Positions 48,435 to 60,407 of a stretch of DNA of 64,000 bases are shown here, one piece after another. The notes under the pieces were generated by a model. The model was not told where the DNA came from, did no database searches, and saw nothing but the letters and a program-made list of their open reading frames with translations. The stretch lies in assembly GCF_000715075.1 (NCBI RefSeq), contig NC_134093.1, positions 100,858,826 through 100,922,825 of the forward strand, in the 5' to 3' direction. The stretch comes from Nicotiana tabacum (lineage: Eukaryota > Streptophyta > Magnoliopsida > Solanales > Solanaceae). The stretch's first letter is position 1. Each line of letters starts with the position of its first letter. Position numbers and translations under genes: made by a program.

Positions 48435-48857
48435 TCCTCCCTCTCTTAAATAAATGTTCATCCTTGAATAGGCATGGATATCTACTTCACATCTCCCTCT
48501 CAGTCTCCCAAGTAGCCTCCTCAACTAGTTGACCTCTGTACCACACTTTCACTGAAGCTATATCCTTGGATCTCAACTTTCGAACCTGCTGACCCAAAAT
48601 AGCCACCGACTCCACACCATAAGTCAAATCACCATCCAAATAAACTGTGTTGCAATCCAATACATAAGATGGATCACCGACATACTTCCGGAGTATAGAT
48701 ACAAGAAACACTGGATGAAGACTCGACAGACTAAGTGGCAAGTAAAGCTTGTAAGCCACCTCTCCAATCCTCTAAAGCACCTCAAACGTCCCAATATACC
48801 GAGGGCTCAACTCGCCCTTCTTCACAACCTCATAACACCCTTCATGGGTGAAACCTT
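48435..48857 (-). pseudogene. C-terminal end of M pol, copy D
   Basis: Reads YKLYLPLSLSSLHPVFLVSI, then VEEATWETEREM, and is cut at 48857 by the Ogre LTR start, preceded by ACCTT (48853-48857) as in copies A-C. Unlike A, it lacks a 28-base stretch (29549-29566) before the chromodomain end, so it is not a very recent copy of A. Confidence 0.8.
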
Positions 48858-51800
48858 TGTCGCTCCCTGTTTTCTCGCGAAAGTGGGTTTCGACGTGTGA
48901 CAACACTTTTAAAGGAGGTATTAAAATAGAAGAGTCACCACCTAACAATTTTAAGGTACGTTAGGGCCCCTATTTGCAAATAAATCTATTTGACTAGTCT
49001 ACATTACCAAAGATCAGGCAAGGGCTCAAATTACCTCAAAGAGAAGGTGTTAGGCACTCTTCGAGGTCCACAATTATGGGTCCCAGCCAAATATTATACT
49101 ATGTGGATTAGATAATTAAGCTAAGTGATCAAATAAGCAAAGAAAGGTATAAAAGTCGAAGGCTCTATTATAACACATAAGAATAAATGATCGGTACAAA
49201 TCTTAAAGATTACAAGGGTACAATTGCATTGGTCTATGTTAAATGACTAAGTGTGAATAACAAGTATATAGAAAAATGGGGGTTCTAAGTTTTTTAGCCT
49301 AAAGGATCACCCCGTGCAACATAAATAATACTTCACAACTCCTTTAGGGTAGGGGTTCCTCATATTATTCAGCAAGCACATACTATCATCCTTTTCTGCC
49401 CAATTACTATGTTGAAGTTATTACTTAAAGGAACTCTAGTTCAATTCTAAATTGTATCATATGTGTGCACTACACGTCCCATGCCTATGGTCCAGGAGGC
49501 TTTGAACCTACTATTAGGTGGTTCTAGACTGAACTTCGGTTGCTCACAATGATAATGGTAGGTGACATTCAAAGGATATAGGACTTCACGTAAAGATAAT
49601 TAAGGGCCCAAGTTAGCCTCCACACATAAACAACAAATGCACGCAGGCAGAATAAGCAATAAAAGTTTAGAGTTAAGACGCAATAGAGTTGTCAGATCCT
49701 ATAGGCATAATTTCTAGGCGATTCTGATTTCCAATAAGCAATGTATAGGTAGGTTAAAGCATCGCAAGTCCTATAGGCATGATTGCTAATTATTTACGCG
49801 TTGAGGCAGTAAACTATTTGCAAACTTAGAATTATTAGCGCTGATTTTATAAATATACGTCTTAGGCAGGTGACATTGTCCTATATGCATGATTTCTAAT
49901 AGTTGCATAACTAGGTAGTGAAACAGCTTTGAGAGTCCACCATTAACAATGTTGATCTCATAAACAGTTCTTATGCGAGTGACAACATACTATAGGCAGG
50001 ATTTCTAACAATTGAATATTTAGATGAGAAAAAATGAAGACATGTATTATCACATCCTATAGGCATGTTGTCTACTAATTAATCAAGGCGTTTGATTCCT
50101 ATAGGCATTATATCTAAGAGTGCACAGTAGTAGACATGAAATCAACTACAACGATTACTAACATGCTTGAGATAGTGTACGAGTATTAGACAAGTTAGGT
50201 GAAGCGTGTGCGATTCTTATAGACATGATTTCTATTAGTGTGCAGAAGTAGAGCAAGTTAAACTAAATAGTAAATAAAGCACGTAGACCCTATAGGCATG
50301 TTCTCTACCCTTTTATGCAAGAATAAAGCACACTCGTTCCCCCAATTTCACTAACGCCCAAATTATCTGTTTTGCAAATCATTACAGACCCAAAATAAAG
50401 AATACATGCAAATATTACAAAATAAAATGAGTACAGGCCCAATAAGTAGAGCAGGCCCAAAGAGGAATAACCAAACAACTTCGAGGTCTTCAGTAATCTC
50501 ATTCTTCACACAAAATAGCAAACCAAGGTCTAGGTACACCCTAGGACATTAAAGTGTGACAAATGCATGACTCAAACACAGACCCATACCAAGTCTGAAG
50601 GGGGAACTAACTTACCCAGCAATGCCAAACTTAACCATATGAGTAACAAACTGTACATAAATTGATCAAACCACTTGAAGTCCACACACTTAGTTCTTAG
50701 GACTGCAACTAACAGTAGTTTAAACCAGAGCAGATAGACGAGATCAAACGGAGTTATATACATAAGATGCTAGAAGTTCAAAAGACGGGATGGAATATCA
50801 CAAACTAACATACAATCCCAAGTAGAGTTTCAAAATATAATATGATCTAAGATCAACTTAAATACAATCTTGATAGAAGAATCTTGTAGAATCATAGACA
50901 GAAGCAAGTAAAATATTGGTTTTCATATGGAAATTTCTAGCATGAGGGTCTAGTGCAAGTATGATCATAACGGGTTGATGAACATGGTCTGTAATAATTC
51001 ACTCAACTGGACATTAGAAATTTTAACATTATAAATCATACACAAAGGTTTAAATAGCTCTAGGACTCATAATAGACAAGAATATGTCAAATATAGGTTA
51101 ATAGGACTAGCATGCACTAGGCTTAACAACATGTAGGAAAAGAGGCCAGATATTGAATTTCATCCTAGAATTCTTAGGCAGTATTTAAGAACACCATATT
51201 AAACAAGGCAGGGAACGCACATTAGTTTACAAGTAGCAGGGAGAGCATGTATGGGCAAATAATATGATCAGGAATTAACTCTAGGAAAGTATTAAGTTAC
51301 ACATTAATGACTTAACAAGAATTAGAACACGTTCTGGGCATGACTCAACTTATCACAAGAATACAGAACACGACAAAAAGCTAAACTCAGAATAAACAAC
51401 AATAATAAGCAATCAAACGCACACATTAGAGCAAATGGGCTTAAGAAAACAGAATCAAGGAAACAAATAAGCAAGTTCGATTACTAGAAGGTATAGATCC
51501 TCAAGAATAGCTTCAGAGTAGATAATAGCATGTTAGTTCATAAAGAAATCTCGGAGACATAGATATGCAGAGCATGTACTCAAACGCAAAGAGAATTAAA
51601 TTGTAAGGGTCATAGGTACTTACGAGTTACAGATTAATGAAAAAGTAAACAAGAGGAATAATTTCAGCTACACTCCAAATGCCAATAGCAAAAAACGAAC
51701 AGTAGGACAAGTGAGAAAGGTCGAATAATCAAATTCCGATAGACTTGTCTTTCAGGCGGCCAAGATCTTAAGTTTTAGAATAGTATAGGATGAGTGAGAG

Positions 51801-53007
51801 TGAAAATACAGTGATTAAGGTCTATTTTAGAGGATTTGGGGAAGGGTTTATATAGTAGCAAAAATTGAAAGAACAAACATGGAAATCAATCAATTAAGTG
51901 CAAATAAGGAAAGAAAATATCACATGTAAATCAAAATCGGTAAAGGAGATGGAGAGTCTCAAACCCTAATTAGGGTTCAATCATCTGAAAATCAATCCAA
52001 AAGTGCAAATCGCTCTTCGTTGAGCGTATATAAACTGAATAACGCTCAAAATCAAAGATTCGAGCCATTCCAGTCCGATCTCGGAAGTGATACTTGCCAA
52101 ACTTGGGCAAGTACTTAAGTAACACCATAAACAGGTGACCACTAATAAGAGAAGATTAATAAGGTAAGTGTATCATAGGCAGATTCCATCTCTAGGTTGG
52201 AATCGGAGAGGAATTAAGCAGCAGCGGCTAAGGTTTCTCAAAGAAGAAAAGAGTGTAGAGAGGATTTAGGGGCGGAGGAGATGGGGGGGATGGGTCTTTA
52301 GGGTTTGGGTTTGGTTAATTAAGGATGAGAGGAGGTCTGTGGGCCGTTGATCTCTGAGATCAACGACTAAGATAGAAGAAAGAGTGGGGCGGGTTATTTA
52401 AAATGGGTTGTGACTGGGTTAAATAAAGGGGTTGTTTGGTTTGGGCTACTGAAGGGTTTAATGGAGATGGGCCAGCTGTTTTGGGCCTTGATTTGATCCA
52501 AAATTAGCTCAAAATTGGGCTACAATTTAAATACATAAAATTCATAAAAACTAAACTATAGAAAATGACTAATAAATAATAAAACTATTATTCATGCAGT
52601 AAAATGCTTGAAAATAACCGCTTAAAATTATAAAATATAAGAAATGCTATTTTATTATAAATAATATAATAAATACAATTATGTATAGAATATAGGCTAT
52701 TATTGTAAAATTATGTAAAATAGCTTTAAAATACAAATATAATTATATAAAAATAAAGTAAAATGTTATGAAACATATATGTGGATGCAAATAATAACTT
52801 TGGATTATTAATTCATCACAAAATAATTTAAAGGGGTAATTAATATATATTCAAGTAATTTAAATGCAAGAAAATCAATTTTGAAGCTTTAAAAATTATG
52901 GAAAATTATAGAAAATACTTGTATGACTCTTGTAAATTGGTGATGATAAAGGAATGATATCATATACGACATTTATAAAAATATGAGGGCAAAATTGGGT
53001 ATGAACA
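48858..53007 (-). repeat. Ogre LTR, 4.15 kb, flanked by ACCTT/GCCTT
   Basis: The longest LTR copy here: + strand start TGTCGCTCCCTG, end TTGGGTATGAACA. It is flanked by ACCTT (48853-48857) and GCCTT (53008-53012), an imperfect 5-bp duplication, with M pol on both sides. It could be the true 5' LTR of O or a solo LTR from a duplicated Ogre. Contains eight copies of the CCTATAGGCATG motif (49690-50310). Open frames at 50305-50763 are LTR. Confidence 0.85.
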
Positions 53008-54000
53008 GCCTTGAGCAGCACCTTCTCCCCAACCATGTAACCTTCCGATCGGCGTAACTCTTCTGTCTTGACTGCGTCGTGCGAAACCTATCCTGAATCA
53101 ATTTAACCTTATCCAAACCATCCTGAACAAAGTCAGTTCCCAATAGCATAGCCTCACCCGACTCAATCTAACCCATTAGAGATCGACACAGTCTCTCATA
53201 CAAAGCCTTATACGGAGCCATCTGAATGCTCGACTGGTAACTGTTATTGTAGGCAAACTCCATGAGCGGCAGAAACTGATCCCAAGAACCCCAGAAATCT
53301 ATGACACAAGCATGTAGCATATCCTCAAATATCTGAATAGTGCGCTCAGACTGTTCCTCCGTCTGAGGGTGAAATGTTGTACTCAACTCAACCTGGGTGC
53401 CCAACACTCGTTGTACTGCTCTCCAAAACTATGATGTAAATTGCATGCCATGATCTGAAATGATGGAAATCGGCACCCCATGAAGGCGAACAATCTCACG
53501 GATATAAATCTCAGCCAACCGCTCTGAAGAATAAGTAGTCCCAACTAGGATGAAGTGTACGGATTTGATCAGCCGATCCACAATTACCTAAATAACATTG
53601 AACGTCATCGAAGTCCGTGGGAGCCCAACTACAAAATCCATGGTGATACGCTCCCATTTCCACTCCGAAATCTCAAGCCTCTAAAGCAATTCTCCCGGTC
53701 TCTGATGCTCATACTTCACCTGCTGACAGTTAAGGCACCTAGCTACAAACCCCACTGTATCCTTCTTTATTCTCCTCCACCAAGAATGCTGCCTCAAGTC
53801 CTGATACATTTTTGCGGCATCCGGATGGATAGAATACCGCGAACTATGGGCCTCCTAAAGAATCAACTCATGTATCCCATCTACATTAGGCATACAAATC
53901 CGACCATGCATCCTCAACATCCCATCGTCCCCAACAGTAACATCCCTAGCATCATCGTGCTGAACTGTGTCCTTAAGGACTAGCAAATGGGGATCATCAT
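53008..54000 (-). pseudogene. Integrase of element M
   Basis: On the - strand, from 54000 down: the zinc finger with H..H and CLNCQ (about 53730), then the core with VDRLIKSVHF (first aspartate, about 53575), IISDHGMQFTS (second, about 53440), and QTEEQSERTIQ (glutamate, about 53350). The open part is 53168-53407. The order leads to VGEKVLLK at 53010-53030, where the Ogre insertion cuts; its continuation is at 29956 and 48857. Stops near 53585, 53650 and 53430. Confidence 0.83.
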
Positions 54001-55478
54001 ACTAGCACTCTCTGATGCGATCATATAAGGAAGACCGAGAAACCACACAAGCTAGAACCCGACTAGGCTCCGAAACATCTAATCTCACGAACTGGTTGGC
54101 AGAGGCCTGAACATCAACTGCAAGTGGTCTATCACCAATAGGAATGAATGCAAGGCTACCCATACTCACCGCCTTTCTACTCAAGGCATCGACCACCGAA
54201 TTGGCCTTCCCAGGGTGATACAGAATGGTAATATCATAGTCCTTTAGCAGCTCCAACCATCACCACTGCCTCAGATTTAGATCTTTTTATTTGTACAAGT
54301 GCTGGAGACTCCGATGATCTGTAAATATCTCACAAGACATGCCATAGGGATAGTGCCTCCAAATCTTCAATGCATGAACAATGGCAGCCAACTCCAAATA
54401 ATGAACAACGTAAGTCTTCTCATGGGGCTTCAAAAAATGCAAAGCATAAGTAATTACTCTATCCCCCTGCATCAAGACACACTCAATACCAATCTGAGAA
54501 GTATCACAATACATTGTATAAGAACTAGAAGCTGAAGGTAGAACTAGAACTGGAGTTGTGGTCAAGGCAGTCTTGAGCTTTTGAATGCTCTCCTCACACT
54601 CATTCGACCACCTGAAAGGAGCACCCTTTTTGGGTCAACTTGGTCAAAGGCGATGCAATAGACGAGAAACCCTCCACAAAGTGACGATAATAATCGGCCA
54701 AGCCGAGAAAGCTACGAATATCTGTAGCTGAGGACGGTCTGGGCCAACTCTGAACCGCCACTATCTTCTTCGGATCCACCTTAATCCCCTCACTGGACAC
54801 CAAGGAATGCCACTGAACTAAGCCAGAACTCACACTTGGATAACTTGGTATAAAGTTTCTCCTCCCTCAGTCGCTAAAACACAATCCTCAAATGCTGGGC
54901 ATGCTCCTCCTGGATACATGAGTACACCATGATATCATCAATGAATACTATGACAAACGAGTCGAGATAAGGCTGAAATACACTATTCATCAAATGCATG
55001 AATGTTGTTGGGGCGTTGGTCAGCCCAAAACACATCACAAGGAACTCATAATGACCATAACGGGTCCTGAATGCTGTCTTTCGAATATCCGAGTCCTGAA
55101 TCTTCAAATGGTGATACCCAGACCTCAAAACAATCTTAGAGAGCACCATCTCTCCCTGAAGCTGGTCAAATAGATCATCAATATGCGGCAAAGGATACTT
55201 GTTCTTCATTGTAACTTTGTTCAACTACCTATAATCGATGCACAAACGCATGGTACCATCCTTCTTCTTCACAAATAGAATTGGTACACCACATGGCGAC
55301 AGACTAGGCCTAATAAGCCATTATTAAGGAGTTCTTGAAGCTGCTCTTTCAATTTTGTCAACTCAGCTGGAGACATACGGCATGGAAGGATAGAAATGGG
55401 CTGAATGTCGGGCACCAAGTCAATATCCCTGTCGGGTGGCATGAATGGCAGGTCTGCAGGGAACACATCTAGAAAATC
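54001..55478 (-). pseudogene. Reverse transcriptase and RNase H of element M
   Basis: RT: MTPAELTKLKEQLQELL-like start (55269-55466), a damaged middle, then 54874-55224 with [27 protein letters not shown] and the catalytic [13 protein letters not shown] at about 54925-54963. Connection and RNase H follow at 54600-54833 (SFLGLADYYRHFVEGFSS), 54287-54565 (MYCDTSQIGIECVLMQ, where DAS has become DTS) and 54002-54256 ([18 protein letters not shown]). Close in sequence style to element P. Confidence 0.86.
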
Positions 55479-55960
55479 TCACACCACCGGAACAGAATCA
55501 ATAGTAGGAGTATCAGCACTCACATCCCTCACAAAGGCCAAATAAGACAAACACCCCTTCACAACCATCCGTTGGGTCTTCAAATATGAAATCACTCTAT
55601 TGGAAACATAATCTAGAGAACCTCTCCACTTGATCCTTGGCAACCCTGACATCGCCAACGTCACGGTCTTAGCATGACAATCTTGAATAGCATGATATGG
55701 AGACAACCAATCCATACTCAAGATCACATCGAAATCAACCATTGTAAGAAGTAAGAGATCAATTCTAGTCTTCAATCCCCCAATAGTCACTACAAACGAC
55801 TAGTATACACTGTCCACAACAGTAGTATCACCCACCGGCATAGATACATGAACAGATGAAACTAAGGACTCACGGGGCATATCCAGATAACGAGCAAAGA
55901 ATACGATGATACATACAAATAAGTGGAACCAAGGTCAAATAATACAGAAGCATATATGTG
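55479..55960 (-). pseudogene. Protease region of element M
   Basis: The active site is FDLGSTYLYVSS at about 55905-55940 (DSG changed to DLG). A break follows, then 55479-55790 holds VDFDVILSMDWLSPYHAI and the linker to RT. The two parts are in different frames. Confidence 0.8.
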
Positions 55961-56991
55961 GCATACTGAGACAACACATGTGATCACTGTGTCTGAAGCA
56001 ACGACATCTTGTTTGGCAGGAAGGGCATAGAATCGAGCCTGGTTGCCACCTGATCGGCCTCCCTCTCTAGGGCAACTCCTAGTTGCCTGAGCTTCACCCC
56101 TAGCTGGCTGGGCGGTTAGTGAAGTAACTGGTGCTAAAGTCGTAGCCTGACTCCTCTACTGAGCTGGACCTCCCAAAAGGCAGGGGCAATGTCTCTTCAT
56201 GTGACCTAAATCTCCACACTTACAACAATCCCTCTCGGAAATGGCTGCAAATACTGAGGCGGACCCCGAGAACTAGAATAACTATCAAAAGAACCTGGTA
56301 CAGATGAACCCTGAACTGATGGTGCACGAGATAAACTCTGAGCTTGAAGAACACTGAGATATGACTGACCCAGACGTGCACTGTATGAACTATAGCTAGA
56401 TGATGCACCACGGTGAACTAGACGGGCTATCTGAGTGGGCCTATAAGGATGACCCCTGCTGTGGTAAGACTGTCTCCCAGAAGGAACAATACCACTAAGA
56501 CCACCTGAACCTCGAGGCATCTTGGCCTCCCTTTCCTCACGATCCTGAATACGGACCATCTCTATCTGCCGAGAAATATCAACCATCTAGTAGAAAGAAT
56601 CACTATATACCCTCTCCCAAGTCATAAGCAACCACAACTGATATGTGAGGCCATCAATGAACCTCTTAATCCTCTACCTATCCATGGGAACCAACCAAAA
56701 TGTGTGACGAGCCAACTCGAAAAACCTCATTTCATACTGGGTCATAGATGTGCCATCTGGTCTAAAGAAGTAGGGAACCTCAGTAAACTAAAGAAGTAGG
56801 GAATGAGACCCCACTAGTCTCCAGCATACCTGTCGTGCGAAAAATCTGCTAACACATATCCAAAAAGTCCTTGGCATCCTCAGATTCTACCCCACTGAAT
56901 GATGGAGGCTGAAGTCTCCCAAATCTCTCTAGTCTCCTCTACTCATCATCAGTTATAACGAGACCCACCTAGGCTTAAGCAGCTGCGACCG
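55961..56991 (-). pseudogene. gag: gag of element M, 3' part
   Basis: On the - strand: a gag core reduced to fragments (56600-56991), a serine/glycine/tyrosine-rich linker at 56206-56586, and a complete zinc knuckle CCKCGDLGHMKRHC at about 56183-56226. Its upstream part lies beyond the solo LTR S, at 59804-60217. The insertion left GACCG on both sides. Confidence 0.83.
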
Positions 56992-57674
56992 TGTAACAAC
57001 CCGGCCGGTTATTTCGAAAGTTATAGCCACGTTTTCCCATTTTTGCTTCTTTTTGAGTTATTCAGCTATATTGTGTTATACCGGGTTAGTTGGTTCTGGT
57101 CTGGAGTGGTTTTAGAGTGAATTGAGACACTTAATCTCTAAAGTAGAAGCTTAAGTTGGAAAAGTCAACCGGATATTGACTTATGTGTAAACGATCTCGG
57201 ATTCGAATTCTGATGGTTCCATTAGCTTCGTTAGGTGATTTTGGACTTAAGAGCGCATCCAGAATGTGATTTGGAGATCCGAAGTGGAATTAGGCTTGAA
57301 TTGGCGAAAGTTGAAAATTTGGCGATTTCGATTGGCAGTGGAAAACTTGATATTGGGGTTGGAATGGATTTCCGGAAGTTGGAGTAGGTTTGTGGTGTCA
57401 TTTGTGACGTGTGTGTAAAATTTGAGGTCATTCGAACGTGGTTTGGTAGGTTTCAGCGTCGTTTGCAGAATTTGGAAGTTTATAAGTTCTTAGGCTTGAA
57501 TCCGAATGTAATTTGGTGTTTTGATGTTGTTTTGAGTGATTTGATGATTTGCCTAAGTTCGCATGATGTTGTGGGATATGTTGGTATGTTTGGTTGAAGT
57601 CCCGAGGGCCTCAGGTTGAGTCGGGTGATTAACGGAACAAGTTTGGAAATTGGAGGAATTGTTGAAGTTGAACT

Positions 57675-57965
57675 CCGCTGTCATAATCGCACCTGCGGAT
57701 GTCTCATCGCAGGTGCGAGCCCGCAGAAGCGAGTGGGAGATCGCAGATACGAGACTGGAGGAGCTGGGCAGAAGGCACAGATGCGATGAAGTTCCCGTAC
57801 CTATGATGGTCGCAGAAGCGGAGGGTGATACGCAGGTGCACTTTCGCAGGTGCGAGATTTGGCCGCAGATGCGGAACCTTGGATCTTAAGTGAGTTCCGC
57901 ACCTGCGATGGAAATTTCGCAGTTGCGGCATCGCGGAAGCGGAAAAAGGGGCCGCATGTGCGGTT
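57675..57965. repeat. GC-rich cluster of CGCAGGTGCG-like motifs in solo LTR S
   Basis: About 15 irregularly spaced copies of a 9-11-base motif (CGCAGGTGCGAG, CGCAGAAGCG, CGCAGATGCG and their complements) in otherwise AT-rich DNA. It lies just upstream of a TATA box. Confidence 0.8.
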
Positions 57966-57980
57966 TCACTGGGCAGAATG

Positions 57981-57987
57981 TATAAAT
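57981..57987 (+). promoter_or_regulatory. Putative TATA box of LTR S
   Basis: TATAAAT directly downstream of the GC-rich cluster, about 990 bases into the LTR; a plausible U3 core promoter. No experimental start is known here. Confidence 0.55.
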
Positions 57988-59035
57988 TGAGGACATCGTG
58001 ATTTTTGCTCATTTCCACCATTTTTAACTCGGACTTTGGAGCTTTTGGGGTGACTTTTTGAAGGGGATTCAAGAATTTTTCCCGTTGATTTCTCATCTAA
58101 TTAGTGGGGTTTTGAAGTGAAAATTGGGGGTTAGGGCTTGGGATTTTGGAGAGTGTAATTTGAGGATTTGAGGGATCAAATGATGTCGGATTCTGATGAA
58201 TTTTGTATGGTTAGACTTGTGAGTGAATGGGCTTTCAGGTTTTATGACTTTTGTCGGATTTCGAGATGTGGGCCCGGGGGTCGGATTTGAGTCGATTTCG
58301 GGTTTTGAGTCTAATTTACTAGTTTCCTTGTGGAATTGATTTCTTTAGCATATATTAATGGTATTGTACTGCTTGTGGCTAGATTCGGGACGCTCGGAGG
58401 CGATTCGAGAGGCAAGGGCATTGCGGAGTAGAGATTTGCTCGGATTGAGGTAAGTAACGGTTGTAAATCTAGTCCTGAGGGTATGAAACCCCGAATTTTT
58501 GTGTCGTGTGACTATTTGGAGGTGATACACATGCTAGGTGACAGGCGTATGGGCGGGAACCATTGAGGATTTGTGACTTGGTCCGTCCCGTAGCAACTGT
58601 AAAGTTGAATAACCTGTTGTAGTTATATGCTCTTTATGTGCTTTAGTAAGATTTACTGTAAATCATGCTAGATACTATGTCTAGGCCTTATGCCAGTATT
58701 GTTTGGACCCTTATAGGTCATTTCTTGCTGTCTTCTCACTGCTTTAGTTGATATCCCGTTCTCAGTCATGTTCATGCATTCTTACATCATAGCTTAGTCT
58801 TTGTTATTCTATTTGTTGCATCATGTTAATGTTGTTTGGGCTAATTTCTTTGATTTTTGAGAGCCCGAGAGACTGGAGAGGTTTATGATCGAGTGAGGCC
58901 GAGGGCTTGTTTGTGAGGCATTGTACCTTAGCACATGAGTTGTCCGTGCAGATTATAGCGCTTGGGCTGTAAGAGCCCCTCCAGAGTCTGAACACCCCCA
59001 GTGAGCGTAGGTACCTACTGAGTGTAAGTGCCGAG

Positions 59036-59125
59036 GGCTGAGTGCTGAGTGCTGAGTGATTGTGAGGCTTGAGTGATTGTGAGGCTTGAGTGATTGTGAG
59101 GTTGGAATGATTGGGAGGACTAAGT
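59036..59125. repeat. 18-base tandem repeat in LTR S
   Basis: TTGAGTGATTGTGAGGC repeated about four times with decay, preceded by short GAGTGCT repeats. Confidence 0.85.
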
Positions 59126-59803
59126 GATGTTAGCCCGAGGGGCAGTACATGATTTCATCATCCATGCTCATAGTTGCTTTGAGTCCTTATTTGAGGACTG
59201 TCGAAAGATATTCCTGATTGTCTTACTTGAACTTGATTTAAACAAACTGATTTGACTTAAACTCTAGTTGCAAAGCATGCCGCACATTACTAAATTTTTG
59301 TGATATGAACGATACTCGCATTCAGCTCGTCACTACTTCTCAGCCTTTATTTACTTCTGTTGCTTACTGAGTTGGTATACTCACGTTACTCCCTGCACCT
59401 TGTGTGCAGATCCAGGCATTTTTGGTCACGGTAGCGGTTGTTGATATTCTTGTAGTTGATCATTGGAGTTAGCAAGGTAGCTGCCCGGCGATCGCAGCCT
59501 TATTTTCTTCTTCTTTATCTTCCCATTAGTTGTGTTTTAGATTTTTTCCAGACTATGTTAGTCTTATTGTTGTCAGACTAATTTTTAGTAGTTGCTCATG
59601 ACTCAGTGATACCCTGATGTTTGGGGCTTTTCATTCTGCATTTCTATGTTTGAGTTGAACCCTTATTTCTTTTATTAAGTTTTGATTTACAAGACATCTT
59701 TTTGGCATATCTTTGAATGAATTATTGTAGTATTGAGGGAGTCGGCTGGCCTAGTACTATCGATAGGCGCCATCATGACAAGTTTGAGTTTAGGGTCGTG
59801 ACA

Positions 59804-60217
59804 GACCGGCTGGGCTGGTAGTACCCTCAGTGTCTGAAGTCTCTGCATCACCTGCTCTGGAGTACGGATGGCAAGCGTCTGAGTAGCTCACCCAGCCTAA
59901 GAAGTGGTGGTTGCGGCCGGAACAGAAACCGCCTGAGCAAGGCTTGTGCACACAGTCAAAATCTGAGCCAAAGCCTCCTGAAGGCCTGGAATCACAATGG
60001 GCACAGTAGGTGCCTGAGCTGGCCTCACTGGCTCAACCATATCTAGTAACTACTCCTAAGTTAGAGAAATTGGTGGATCTGCAGGTGCTGCTCTAACGTT
60101 TGTACGAGCTACACTTGTGCCCCTACCTCAGCCCCTACCGCGACCCCTGCCTCTCATGGCCCTAGCCGGTGGTACTAGTGGATGTCCGTCCAGACCGATA
60201 GCACGTGTCCTCACCAT
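59804..60217 (-). pseudogene. gag: gag of element M, 5' part
   Basis: Start codon at 60217 on the - strand (MVRTRAIGLDGH), followed by an arginine-glycine repeat (MRGRGRGRGRG) as in element N. There are stops near 60055 and 59890. It is cut at 59808 by the solo LTR S and resumes at 56991. The open + frame 60117-60302 is a shadow. Confidence 0.8.
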
Positions 60218-60391
60218 CTGTGAGAGAATAGAACAATATAAGTTTAGTTACCGAAATCAACAAATCCGCATGACAAAAATACAAGAATGTGAAGTTTCTT
60301 AAGGACTCGGCAGCCTCTCCAAGATAAGTACAAATGTCTCCCATAAGACTCTATTAAACCTGCTCATGACTCATGAGACTTATGTAACATA

Positions 60392-60407
60392 GGCTCTGAT
60401 ACCAACT
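60392..60407 (-). other. Primer binding site, tRNA-iMet type (element M)
   Basis: The - strand reads AGTTGGTATCAGAGCC adjacent to the 5' LTR end. Confidence 0.88.

Larger units (their letters stand above)
29957..53007 (-). mobile_element. Element O: Ogre/Tat-type giant retrotransposon with duplications
   Basis: On the - strand: LTR sequence (53007 down to 47453, interrupted by an M segment), a primer site matching tRNA-Arg, ORF1, gag, protease, RT, RNase H, a second RNase H, integrase, a long 3' UTR with tandem repeats, a purine-rich tract and the 3' LTR (35475 down to 29957). LTRs of 3-4 kb starting TGTTGATACCCAATTTT and ending GGGGCGCGACA, the ORF1 upstream of gag, the Arg primer and the second RNase H are Ogre/Tat features. 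The internal part is 12.0 kb, within the known size of Ogre elements. All ORFs are broken. Confidence 0.87.
56992..59803 (+). repeat. Solo LTR S of the M family, inserted in M gag
   Basis: Begins TGTAACAACCCGGCCGG, ends GGGTCGTGACA and is flanked by a perfect 5-bp duplication GACCG (56987-56991 and 59804-59808). No internal region is left, so a full element was reduced by recombination between its LTRs. It is in the opposite orientation to the host element but clearly related to the M LTRs (shared GTCATTTGTGAC and AATTTGAGGTCATTCG-type blocks). Frames at 57409-57889 are LTR. Confidence 0.92.

Noticed and set aside
53555..53983. 142-residue open frame on the + strand
   Set aside because: It is antisense to the M integrase on the - strand, which has recognisable motifs.
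57650..58096. Open frames on both strands in a GC-rich block, possible gene
   Set aside because: The block is the motif cluster inside solo LTR S; GC content removes stops and creates chance frames.
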